From Candidatus Brevibacterium intestinigallinarum (GTDB lineage Bacteria; Actinomycetota; Actinomycetes; Actinomycetales; Brevibacteriaceae), in assembly GCA_019117325.1 (NCBI GenBank), contig DWZY01000261.1, positions 1 through 6,349 on the forward strand: a DNA stretch of 6,349 nt, read 5' to 3'. Positions 1-6,106 of this stretch are shown one piece after another; within the stretch, counting starts at the first letter, position 1; every line of letters begins with the position of its first letter. The position numbers and the translations under genes were made by a program. The notes below the pieces were generated by a model, which had not been told where the DNA came from, made no database searches, and saw only the letters and a program-made list of their open reading frames with translations.

Positions 1-1230
1 CACAGCCTCGAAGTCGACTGAGTCCTCGTCGTACCAGTCGTTCATGTCCTCGAATCCGCCGCCGTCCTCGATGCCGGCCTCGGCAACGATCCCCTGCCAC
101 TTCTCGACCGCCTCGGCCGTGCGCGCACGGACGTCCGAGCCGATGAGGCCCGACTCCTCGATCTCCTCGAAGAGGGCGTCGTTGGTCTCGCCGATCTTCT
201 TGTCCGTGTCCTCCGCCATCGGGCTGATCTCACCGCCGGCCTCCTCAAGCTGGACCATCGAGCGGGCATGGCCCTCCGCGATGACCGCATTGCTGTCCGC
301 GAAACCGTCCATCTGCGAGTCGAAGATGATCTGCTGGTAGGCCAGCGGCAGCTTCTGGAAGCCGGTGCCGGCCAGATTCGCACCCGCGGATCGGCCGGAG
401 AGGCTGTTCTTCTCCGATGTGTAGGCCACGTGCTTGCCCACCTCGAACAGGCCGCTCTCCTCCGATGGCAGCGTCTGCGCGAACGTGCAGTCGACCGTTC
501 CCCTCTGCAGCGCCTCGAACACCTCGACGTACTCCATCGAGACGGGGGAGGCTCCCATCGCCGTCACCTGCTGCTCGTGTGCCACGCTCGCCACACGGAT
601 CTGCCGGCCCTTCATGTCGTCCAGTGATGTGCCCTCCTCGCCGCACACGGACACGTATGAGCCCGTGCTGATCATGGGGGTGAGCGGTGTGAGTCCCTGT
701 TCCTCGTAGTTGTCCAGCAGCTCCTGCGAGTTCCACGCGAGGTCGACCAGCGCGGCGTTGCCCACCATCTCGCCCACGACGGGGGAGTTGGGCATCCCGG
801 CCGTCGCCGTGGCGAGGGCGTTGAACTGCGGGTGCTCAGTGGGCTGGTAGATGGGCAGTGCGTATGAGACGTCGACCCGCCCGTCCTGCAGCGCGTCGTC
901 GATCTCCGCGTACCCGGCGATCGCCTGCCCCCAGACGACATCGACCGTGATCTTCCCGCCGGAGCGCTCCTCGACGTACTCCTTGAAGCCGTGGCCGCTG
1001 CGCGCGGAGACGGACTGCGGCGACTGCGCACCGGCCTGGTAGGTGATCTCGACGGGGTCGAGGTCCGCGAGGACTGCATCGACCTCCTCCTGCGAGGCGC
1101 CGAACTCGAAGCCCTCGCCCCCTCCGCCGTCCTCGGCGGACCCGGCGCTTCCCGCGCACCCGGCCGCCACGAGGCTGATCGACGCGATCGCTGCCAGGGT
1201 CGCGATCCTCGCTGTGTTCACTGCTGCCAT
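1..1230 (-). CDS. dctP: TRAP transporter solute-binding lipoprotein, DctP family (C-terminus beyond left edge)
   Basis: Extracytoplasmic solute receptor of a tripartite ATP-independent periplasmic (TRAP) transporter, which delivers an organic or sugar acid to DctQ/DctM membrane partners for cation-driven uptake. The frame is open for 410 codons to position 1 with no stop, so the 3' end is missing. Residues 1-25 form a signal peptide with a lipobox-like AAGC ending at Cys25 and a Gly/Ser/Glu-rich linker after it, as expected for a membrane-anchored receptor in a Gram-positive cell. The DctP fold runs from about residue 60 (EITYQAGAQS) onward. GRQIRVAS (208-215) carries Arg212, in the position of the family's carboxylate-binding arginine, and LQRGTVDC (241-248) matches the usual G-x-V-D segment. 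The start at 1230 is preceded by GGAGAG at 8 nt; an in-frame ATG at 1263 lacks a good ribosome site. Membrane subunits should lie left of the window. The family call is firm; the ligand is unknown and only context suggests a sugar acid. Confidence 0.9.
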   Translation of the reverse strand, partial: MAAVNTARIATLAAIASISLVAAGCAGSAGSAEDGGGGEGFEFGASQEEVDAVLADLDPVEITYQAGAQSPQSVSARSGHGFKEYVEERSGGKITVDVVWGQAIAGYAEIDDALQDGRVDVSYALPIYQPTEHPQFNALATATAGMPNSPVVGEMVGNAALVDLAWNSQELLDNYEEQGLTPLTPMISTGSYVSVCGEEGTSLDDMKGRQIRVASVAHEQQVTAMGASPVSMEYVEVFEALQRGTVDCTFAQTLPSEESGLFEVGKHVAYTSEKNSLSGRSAGANLAGTGFQKLPLAYQQIIFDSQMDGFADSNAVIAEGHARSMVQLEEAGGEISPMAEDTDKKIGETNDALFEEIEESGLIGSDVRARTAEAVEKWQGIVAEAGIEDGGGFEDMNDWYDEDSVDFEAV

Positions 1231-1238
1231 GCTCGTCA

Positions 1239-1244
1239 CTCTCC
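1239..1244 (-). promoter_or_regulatory. Ribosome binding site of the DctP gene
   Basis: On the minus strand this reads GGAGAG, 8 nt before the ATG at 1230. It favours that start over an upstream in-frame ATG at 1263, which would add eleven residues ahead of the signal peptide and has no comparable purine run. Confidence 0.7.
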
Positions 1245-1266
1245 ATTGAGTCGTGGACACCATCGT

Positions 1267-1280
1267 CACTGCGGGCAGTG
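1267..1280. repeat. Inverted repeat CACTGC-GG-GCAGTG in the divergent region
   Basis: There are perfect 6-bp arms around a 2-base centre, 37 bases upstream of the DctP start. The right arm recurs as GCAGTGCG at 1301-1308 (also GCAGTGCG at 1275-1282), 26 bases away. It could be an operator for the transporter gene or chance in a GC-rich region; no partner protein can be named. Confidence 0.35.
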
Positions 1281-1527
1281 CGGCGACCCGGGCGCGTGCA
1301 GCAGTGCGCGTGCGTGGGGTCGGTCACCCTGCCTCTGCCGACACTAACAACGCAGGACGCGTAATTCGAGATCAATTTCAATTCTGTGATCCGGCCGAGA
1401 TGTGTGCGGCGGAGCGGCTGGGGTGAACGGATCGACCTCCCGGATGAGTGCACGACCGTCCGGCTGGGGCGTGCGCGGGGCGGGAACCGTCCGCGGCCGA
1501 CTACTGTGGAGAGTCGAGCGAATCGCG

Positions 1528-1535
1528 AAGGGGAG
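1528..1535 (+). promoter_or_regulatory. Ribosome binding site of the GntR gene
   Basis: AAGGGGAG lies directly before the ATG at 1539 (the AAGG core is 7 nt away). It fixes the start there, not at the in-frame ATG at 1386, and gives a protein that begins at the usual position just before the first helix of the DNA-binding domain. Confidence 0.75.
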
Positions 1536-1538
1536 TGC

Positions 1539-2249
1539 ATGGAGTCGAGATCGGTCTACGACCGGATCCGGGAGAAGATCGTCCGCAATGACCTGCGCCC
1601 GGGCACCAAGATCAACATCGATGCGCTGGTGCGCGAGCTGGGCGTGTCGCAGACGCCGGTCCGCGAGGCCCTCCACCATCTCGAGGGCGACGGCCTCGTC
1701 GAGCGCGTCAAGGGGCGGGGATACTCGACGACCGCTCTGCTGGACGGCGTCGAGTTCCGCCACATGTTCGAGGTGCGGATGCTCCTGGAGCCGTGGTCCG
1801 CGCGCGTCCTGTCCTCTGACCGCATGACGAATCCGGGGGACGAGCTGGTCCGCCTGGTCGATGACTTCCGCGCCAGTGGCGCGGTCTCGCGCACGCATCT
1901 GGCGATGCACGACGAGCTCTTCCACAAGACGATCCAGTCCGCCACGGGCAACGCGTTCCTCTTCGCCGCGTTCGAGAGTCTCCACGCGCAGCTGCACCTC
2001 TTCCGCCTCTACGGCGACGACATCGAGGGCTCGGAGACGCTGGGGGAGCACTTCGACGTGACGCTCGACGAGCACCGGGAGATCGCCCGCGCCGTCGCCG
2101 AGTGCCGGCCGGACGACGCCGAGGCCGCGATGCGCCTCCACCTGGAGAACTCCCTCCAGCGCTTCGCGCCGCAGATGAGCGGTGGGGCCGTCCCCGGGCT
2201 CACGGTGTCCGGTGTTCCCACCGGGCGGATCCGCGGTCGCCTGCTCTGA
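1539..2249 (+). CDS. GntR-family transcriptional regulator, FadR/FCD subfamily
   Basis: Cytoplasmic DNA-binding repressor or activator of 236 residues, a normal length for FCD-type GntR proteins. Residues 5-68 form the winged helix-turn-helix: VYDRIREKIVRNDLRPG, then LVRELGVSQTPVREAL (30-45) with the family-typical SQTPVREAL recognition helix, then the GLVERVKGRGYST wing (52-64). Residues 72-210 form the all-helical FCD effector domain. Asp125 and His129 (DELFH), His179 (DEHREI) and His201 (RLHLEN) match the Asp/His metal-binding set that anchors small organic acids in this family. The gene is divergent from the TRAP receptor gene and 204 bases upstream of, and co-oriented with, a sugar-acid dehydratase gene, so it probably controls sugar-acid catabolism, with the acid or a downstream keto acid as effector. 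Sites fitting its subfamily lie at 2380-2407. The stop codon sits in a 20-bp tandem repeat. Family assignment is certain; target and effector are inferred. Confidence 0.95.
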   Translation: MESRSVYDRIREKIVRNDLRPGTKINIDALVRELGVSQTPVREALHHLEGDGLVERVKGRGYSTTALLDGVEFRHMFEVRMLLEPWSARVLSSDRMTNPGDELVRLVDDFRASGAVSRTHLAMHDELFHKTIQSATGNAFLFAAFESLHAQLHLFRLYGDDIEGSETLGEHFDVTLDEHREIARAVAECRPDDAEAAMRLHLENSLQRFAPQMSGGAVPGLTVSGVPTGRIRGRLL

Positions 2250-2289
2250 GTGATCCGGGGCTTCTCTGATTGATCCGGGCCTGCTCTGA
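2244..2289 (+). repeat. 20-bp tandem repeat overlapping the GntR stop codon
   Basis: CTCTGA occurs at 2244-2249, 2264-2269 and 2284-2289, exactly 20 bases apart, and the first two copies are each followed by a near-identical TGATCCGGG block. The first copy contains the real stop codon (2247-2249). The array is two units plus a partial third, most simply explained by slippage or tandem duplication of the gene's 3' end. Confidence 0.75.
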
Positions 2290-2366
2290 ACGGCCGGTCG
2301 GTCGTCCAGCCCACTGCCCGGCTGTCTGTCTGGCACCGCGACACGATTCTGTGAGATGGGTCCCCT

Positions 2367-2394
2367 TCGACCCTCATGTCGTATAGGATATACG
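2367..2394 (+). promoter_or_regulatory. Candidate promoter of the dehydratase gene
   Basis: TCGACC (2367-2372, four of six matches to TTGACA) and TATACG (2389-2394, TATA core) are separated by 16 bases, placing a transcription start near 2401 and a leader of about 50 nt. The -10 is the right arm of a palindrome in the operator cluster, an arrangement suited to repression. TAGGAT at 2384-2389 is an alternative -10 but lacks a spaced -35. Confidence 0.4.
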
Positions 2395-2407
2395 TGTTCC
2401 GTATACG
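2380..2407. promoter_or_regulatory. Probable GntR (FadR-subfamily) operator cluster
   Basis: CGTATA-GGA-TATACG (2380-2394) is a perfect inverted repeat with a 3-base centre, followed after five bases by the perfect 8-bp palindrome CGTATACG (2400-2407). TATACG (2389-2394) and CGTATA (2400-2405) also pair across TGTTC. The FadR subfamily of GntR regulators is known to bind short palindromes with a GT...AC core, and GTATAC fits. The site overlaps the likely -10 and start region of the dehydratase and lies just after the GntR gene, whose product is the obvious candidate ligand. An alternative is a different regulator encoded elsewhere. Confidence 0.6.
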
Positions 2408-2441
2408 AAGCGGCGGGTCGATCCTCAGCCGCCTCTCACCG

Positions 2442-2448
2442 AAGGTGG
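2442..2448 (+). promoter_or_regulatory. Ribosome binding site of the dehydratase gene
   Basis: AAGGTGG with its AAGG core 8 nt before the ATG at 2454. It supports that start over the in-frame ATG at 2376, which would put the operator palindromes inside the coding sequence and has no purine-rich site before it. Confidence 0.7.
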
Positions 2449-2453
2449 TAGCG

Positions 2454-4400
2454 ATGTCATCGGAGACATCTTCTGGCAGCGACGAGTCACCCGTCGCCGG
2501 CGTGCACGCGTACCCGGGCACCCATACCCGCGGGTACAACCCGGACGGATTCCCCGGCAGTGCCGTTGCGGGCGACGACGCGGACGGCACCGCGCGCACG
2601 GACGAGGGCTTCGTCCCGCTGCGCTGGCGATCGCAGGAGTGGTTCGACAACCCCAATGAGCCCGACTCCACGATCCTCATCCTGGAGCGCTACCTCAACT
2701 ATGGCCTGAGCCAGGAGGAGCTGCAGTCCGGGAAGCCGATCATCGGCATCGCGCAGACCGGCAGCGATCTGGTGCCCTGCAACCGCCACCACATCGAACT
2801 GGCGAAGCGCGTGCGCGAGGGCATCCGCGAGGCCGGCGGCATCTGCTTCGAGTTCCCCGTCCACCCCATCCAGGAGACCGGCAAGCGCCCCACCGCCGCA
2901 CTGGACCGCAACCTCCAGTACCTGGGCCTGGTCGAGACGCTGCACGGCTACCCGCTGGACGCCGTCGTCCTCACGACCGGCTGCGACAAGACGACGCCGG
3001 CGCTGCTCATGGCCGCCGCCACGGTCGACATCCCCGCGATCGTCCTGTCCGGCGGACCCATGCTGAACGGCTGGTACAAGGGCCGCCGCGTGGGCACCGG
3101 CACGATCGACTGGGAGGCGCGCGACCTGTTCGCCGCCGGGAAGATCGACAAGAACGAGTACTGGCAGATGGTCAAGCAGTCCTCGCCGTCGATCGGCCAC
3201 TGCAACACGATGGGCACTGCCTCGACCATGAACGCGGTCGCCGAGGCCCTGGGCATGAGCCTGCCCGGCTGCTCCGCGATCCCCGCGCCCTACCAGGAGC
3301 GGCCCACGATCGCCTACCAGACGGGCAAGCAGATCGTCGAGATGGCGTACGCGGACCGCAAGCCCTCCGACGTCATGACGCGCGAGTCCTTCCTCAATGC
3401 GATCCGCGTCTGCTCCGCGATCGGTGGCTCGTCGAACGCGCCCTGGCACCTCATCGCGATCGCCCGTCACCTGGGCGTCGAGCTGGATCTGGACGACTGG
3501 CAGACCCACGGCCACGAGGTCCCGCTGCTGGTCGACATGCAGCCGGCCGGCCGCTTTCTGGGCGAGGAGTTCTTCCGTGCCGGCGGGGTGCCCGCGGTCG
3601 TGAACGAGCTCATGAAGAAGGGGCTCATCCACGAGGACGCGCTCACCGTCAACGGCCGCACGATCGGCGACAACTGCCGGGACACGACGGTCGCGGACCA
3701 CGAGGTCATCCGCGCGATCGACGAGCCCATGGTCGAGGCCGCGGGCTTCCAGGTCATGACCGGCAACCTGTTCGACAACGGCGTCATGAAGACGTCCGTC
3801 ATCGGTGACGAGTTCCGCAGTCGTTACCTGCAGAATCCGGACGATCCCAACGCCTTCGAGGGCACTGCCGTCGTCTTCGACGGGCCCGAGGACTACCACG
3901 CCCGCATCGACGACCCGGACCTGGGCATCGACGCGCACTCGATCCTCGTCATGCGCGGGACAGGGGCGATCGGCTACCCGGGCGCGGCGGAGGTCGTCAA
4001 CATGCACCCGCCGGCGCGCCTCATCAACGAGGGCGTCACGAGTCTCCCGTGCATCGGCGACGGTCGGCAGTCGGGGACCTCGGCCTCGCCGTCGATCCTC
4101 AACTGCTCGCCCGAGGCCGCAGCCCCGGGCGCTGTGCTGGCCCTCCTCCGCACGGGGGACCGCCTGCGCATCGACCTCAACACGGGCCGCGTCGACCTGC
4201 AGGTCGACGCACAGGAGCTCGAGGTCCGCCGTGAGCAGCTCGAGGCGGACGGCGGGTATGCGTACCCGGCCAGCCAGACGCCGTGGCAGGAGATGAGCCG
4301 GTCGATGACGAGCCAGCTGGGCGACGGCATGGTGCTGGAACCGGCCGTCGCCTTCCAGCGGATCGCGCAGACGAAGCCGATCCCGCGCCTCAATCACTGA
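2454..4400 (+). CDS. xylD: IlvD/Edd-family sugar-acid dehydratase (D-xylonate/L-arabinonate dehydratase type)
   Basis: Cytoplasmic Fe-S enzyme expected to dehydrate an aldonic acid (D-xylonate, L-arabinonate or similar) to its 2-keto-3-deoxy acid, an early step of non-phosphorylative sugar-acid catabolism. The protein has 648 residues. Three cluster or metal-site cysteines are visible: Cys109 (SDLVPCNR), Cys177 (TTGCDKTTPA) and Cys250 (GHCNTMGTAST). Lys179, just after the second, is in the place of the carbamylated metal-binding lysine of the superfamily. GDGRQSGTSASPS (535-547) supplies Ser540 and Thr542, equivalent to the catalytic serine and threonine of sugar-acid dehydratases. From about residue 57 the sequence tracks recalled Caulobacter D-xylonate dehydratase closely (RSQEWFDNP, GKPIIGIAQTGSD, AALDRNLQYLGLVETLHGYP, the terminal NH), clearly more than amino-acid-pathway IlvD or Edd. 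Relative to that enzyme there is an N-terminal extension of about 49 residues rich in Ser, Gly and Asp. It is followed by a permease gene after 194 bases. Family certain; substrate, and hence the symbol, provisional. Confidence 0.88.
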   Translation: MSSETSSGSDESPVAGVHAYPGTHTRGYNPDGFPGSAVAGDDADGTARTDEGFVPLRWRSQEWFDNPNEPDSTILILERYLNYGLSQEELQSGKPIIGIAQTGSDLVPCNRHHIELAKRVREGIREAGGICFEFPVHPIQETGKRPTAALDRNLQYLGLVETLHGYPLDAVVLTTGCDKTTPALLMAAATVDIPAIVLSGGPMLNGWYKGRRVGTGTIDWEARDLFAAGKIDKNEYWQMVKQSSPSIGHCNTMGTASTMNAVAEALGMSLPGCSAIPAPYQERPTIAYQTGKQIVEMAYADRKPSDVMTRESFLNAIRVCSAIGGSSNAPWHLIAIARHLGVELDLDDWQTHGHEVPLLVDMQPAGRFLGEEFFRAGGVPAVVNELMKKGLIHEDALTVNGRTIGDNCRDTTVADHEVIRAIDEPMVEAAGFQVMTGNLFDNGVMKTSVIGDEFRSRYLQNPDDPNAFEGTAVVFDGPEDYHARIDDPDLGIDAHSILVMRGTGAIGYPGAAEVVNMHPPARLINEGVTSLPCIGDGRQSGTSASPSILNCSPEAAAPGAVLALLRTGDRLRIDLNTGRVDLQVDAQELEVRREQLEADGGYAYPASQTPWQEMSRSMTSQLGDGMVLEPAVAFQRIAQTKPIPRLNH

Positions 4401-4418
4401 CGCGCCTCAAACTCTGAC
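4384..4418 (+). repeat. 17-bp tandem repeat overlapping the dehydratase stop codon
   Basis: CGCGCCTCAA occurs at 4384-4393 and again at 4401-4410, each followed by a similar segment containing CTGAC (4397-4401 and 4414-4418). The first copy carries the true stop at 4398-4400; the second is noncoding. It looks like a small tandem duplication of the gene's 3' end with slight decay. Confidence 0.65.
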
Positions 4419-4511
4419 GCACACCAGCGTCTGACTGCCGGTCGGATCCTCCGCCCGGCATCCCATCCCAGCACTCATTGATCGTGCGGGAGGGCTCGTT
4501 CGCCCTGCCGC

Positions 4512-4531
4512 CGGTCGGAGTGCCCCGACTG
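4512..4531 (+). other. Small hairpin in the dehydratase-permease spacer
   Basis: CGGTCGG (4512-4518) pairs with CCGACTG (4525-4531) around a 6-base loop with one G-T wobble. Just upstream, GCGGGAGGGC (4486-4495) can pair with GCCCTGCCGC (4502-4511) with one mismatch. Neither has a T-run, so a terminator is unlikely; a processing or partial attenuation element between the two genes is possible. The rest of the 194-base spacer shows no operator like the one before the dehydratase. Confidence 0.3.
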
Positions 4532-4594
4532 CCCGCTGGCGTGCCCTGAGGCCCGCCCCGCGGCACCTTCCACTCACCTCACCAAGGACTCCCC

Positions 4595-5998
4595 ATGACA
4601 GACGAGATCACGTTCCTCTGGGACCTCTCCACCGGAGGGCTGCTGGGCATCGCCGCCGCAGCGATCGCCCTGCTGCTCATCCTCATCATCGCGTTCCGCT
4701 TCCACGCCTTCATCGCGCTCGTGCTGGTCAGCCTGCTGACCGCACTGGCCACGGGCATCACTCCCTCCAGCGTCGTCTCCGTCATGCTGTCCGGCTTCGG
4801 CGGGACGCTCGCCAGCGTCGCACTGCTCGTGGGACTGGGCGCGATGCTGGGCCGCCTGCTGGAGGCCAGCGGCGGCGCCCAGCGCCTCACGGACGCGCTC
4901 ATCCGGATGTTCGGCGAGAAGCGGGCGCCGCTGGCGGTCGCGATCGCCAGCCTCCTCATGGGCTTCCCGATCTTCTTCGACGCGGGCCTGGTCCTCATGC
5001 TGCCGATCATCTACGCGGTCGCACGCCGGCTCAGCATGCCGTTCCTCTCCATCGCCTTCCCGTCCGCCGTCGCGTTCCTGTCGATGCACGTCTTCGTCCC
5101 GCCGCACCCGGGCCCGGTCACGGCCGTCGACCTCTACGGCGCCGACCAGGGGCTCATGGTGCTGCTCGGCCTCGTCTTCGTCATCCCCGCGTGGTACTTC
5201 GGCGGTCTCCTCATCACGAAGCCGCTCACGAAGAAGGTCTCCGTGCCCGTGCCCACGATCCTGGGCACGGACGGAGAGGGCGATCGGGACAACGACTTCA
5301 AGTCCAACCCCAGCCCGTGGCTGGTCGTGTTCCTCCTCCTGTTCCCGCTGGTCCTCATCGCGATGAACACGGTCCTCAACTCGCTGTCCACCGCCGGCAC
5401 CGTCGACGGCGATGCGATGTGGGTGCAGATCCTCCGGATGATCGGTGAGACGCCGGTCGCGCTGCTCATCACGACCATCATCGCGATCGTCGTCCTGGGC
5501 CTGGCCCGTAACAAGGGCGGCACGCTCACGGAGCTCGTGACGGACTCCGCGCTGGGCCCCGTCTGCTCCGTCATCCTCATCACCGGTGCGGGTGGCATGT
5601 TCGGCGGCGTGCTGCGGTCCTCCGGGATCGGCGATGCGATCGCCCAGGCGATGGACTCGATGCACCTGCCGCTCATCGTCGCGAGCTTCCTGGTCGCCGC
5701 CGTCGTCCGTGTGGCCCAGGGATCCGCGACCGTGTCGCTCACGACTGCGGCCGCCCTCATGCAGCCGGCGATCATGGCCGGTGACTACAACGCGGTGCAG
5801 CTCGTCGCGCTGGTCGCCTCGACGGCCGCCGGCTCCTCCGTCGTCAGCCACGTGAATGACTCCGGCTTCTGGCTGGTCAGCCGGTTCTTCGGGCTGTCGA
5901 CCGCGCAGACGCTCAAGACCTGGACCGTCATGTCGACCGTCGTGGGTGTCCTGGGCTTCGGCATCGCCGTCGTCCTCTACGCACTGGGTTCGCTCTGA
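4595..5998 (+). CDS. GntP-family gluconate/sugar-acid permease
   Basis: Integral membrane symporter of 467 residues, close to the usual length of about 450, that imports gluconate-like sugar acids with protons. It is hydrophobic throughout, with roughly 12 membrane segments starting at residues 13-34 and ending at 447-465. Family hallmarks occur in order: GLGAMLGRLLEASGGAQRL (80-98), GFPIFFDAGLVLMLPIIY (123-140), the HVFVPPHPGP segment (165-174), ITGAGGMFGGVL (329-340), RVAQGSATVS (372-381) and SHVNDSGFW (418-426). A charged loop at about 225-238 interrupts the two halves. The start is preceded by AAGGA (4584-4588) at 6 nt. The gene follows the dehydratase in the same direction and ends at a strong terminator, so the two probably form one transcription unit delivering substrate to the enzyme, although a 194-base spacer leaves room for a separate promoter. 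Family certain; the exact acid (xylonate, arabinonate, gluconate or other) is not readable from the sequence. Confidence 0.95.
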   Translation: MTDEITFLWDLSTGGLLGIAAAAIALLLILIIAFRFHAFIALVLVSLLTALATGITPSSVVSVMLSGFGGTLASVALLVGLGAMLGRLLEASGGAQRLTDALIRMFGEKRAPLAVAIASLLMGFPIFFDAGLVLMLPIIYAVARRLSMPFLSIAFPSAVAFLSMHVFVPPHPGPVTAVDLYGADQGLMVLLGLVFVIPAWYFGGLLITKPLTKKVSVPVPTILGTDGEGDRDNDFKSNPSPWLVVFLLLFPLVLIAMNTVLNSLSTAGTVDGDAMWVQILRMIGETPVALLITTIIAIVVLGLARNKGGTLTELVTDSALGPVCSVILITGAGGMFGGVLRSSGIGDAIAQAMDSMHLPLIVASFLVAAVVRVAQGSATVSLTTAAALMQPAIMAGDYNAVQLVALVASTAAGSSVVSHVNDSGFWLVSRFFGLSTAQTLKTWTVMSTVVGVLGFGIAVVLYALGSL

Positions 5999-6008
5999 GC
6001 CGACTGTG

Positions 6009-6049
6009 ATCGGGGGCGTGCGGGTGGATGTCACCCGCACGCCCCCGAT
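6009..6049 (+). terminator. Strong hairpin terminator after the GntP gene
   Basis: ATCGGGGGCGTGCGGGTG (6009-6026) pairs perfectly with 6032-6049 around the 5-base loop GATGT, an 18-bp stem beginning 10 bases after the stop codon. The T-tract is minimal (TTCGTC), as is common for terminators of high-GC actinobacteria. It separates the sugar-acid locus from the following phosphatase gene. Confidence 0.88.
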
Positions 6050-6106
6050 TCGTCATGTGGAAGACGGCCACGACGACCGTTCCTGAGAATAGAGTGAGGG
6101 GCGTCT

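Larger units (their letters stand above)
1231..1538. other. Divergent intergenic region between DctP and GntR genes
   Basis: This 308-base gap holds the control region for two divergent genes and no convincing coding sequence. An in-frame extension of the GntR gene back to an ATG at 1386 exists, but its Arg/Gly-rich translation does not resemble a GntR N-terminus. The stretch 1361-1390 has only 9 G/C in 30 bases within very GC-rich surroundings and is the likeliest promoter zone; TTGAAA on the minus strand (1376-1381) could be a -35, but I find no -10 at proper spacing. Between 1267 and 1308 there are three GCAGTG/CACTGC half-sites, including the 14-bp inverted repeat CACTGC-GG-GCAGTG at 1267-1280. 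The CGTATA sites found before the dehydratase are absent here. No rho-independent terminator is seen. Confidence 0.6.

Noticed and set aside
1386..1538. N-terminal extension of the GntR protein to an ATG at 1386
   Set aside because: The added 51 residues are Arg/Gly-rich and unlike GntR N-termini, and the ATG at 1539 has a strong AAGGGGAG ribosome site.
2244..2289. CRISPR-like or mobile-element repeat
   Set aside because: Units are contiguous with no unique spacers and fewer than three full copies; a simple local tandem duplication explains them.
2293..2322. Possible terminator after the GntR gene (GCCGG pairing with CCGGC)
   Set aside because: The stem is only 5 bp with a 20-base loop and no T-run, so it is not supportable as a terminator.
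1344..2336. A 330-codon minus-strand frame over the GntR gene
   Set aside because: It is antisense to a clear GntR/FCD protein, has biased composition and no family motif, and crosses the divergent promoter region.
2376..2453. N-terminal extension of the dehydratase to an ATG at 2376
   Set aside because: It would place the palindromic operator and likely promoter inside the coding region and lacks a ribosome site; ATG 2454 has AAGG at 8 nt.
2487..4397. A 636-codon open frame antisense to the dehydratase gene
   Set aside because: It mirrors the codon bias of the sense gene in GC-rich DNA: the translation is Arg/Asp/Val/Gly-rich with no recognisable domain, while the sense strand encodes a conserved enzyme.
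2454..4400. Dehydratase as dihydroxy-acid dehydratase (IlvD, branched-chain amino acid synthesis) or 6-phosphogluconate dehydratase (Edd)
   Set aside because: Motif wording (RSQEWFDNP, GIAQTGSDLVPCNR, GDGRQSGTSASPS) follows the pentonate dehydratase branch, and the neighbours are sugar-acid transport and FCD-regulator genes.
4574..6040. A 488-codon open frame antisense to the permease gene
   Set aside because: It is a low-complexity charged translation (Arg, Asp, Glu, His, Gln) and a shadow of the GntP gene; it would also start inside the terminator hairpin.
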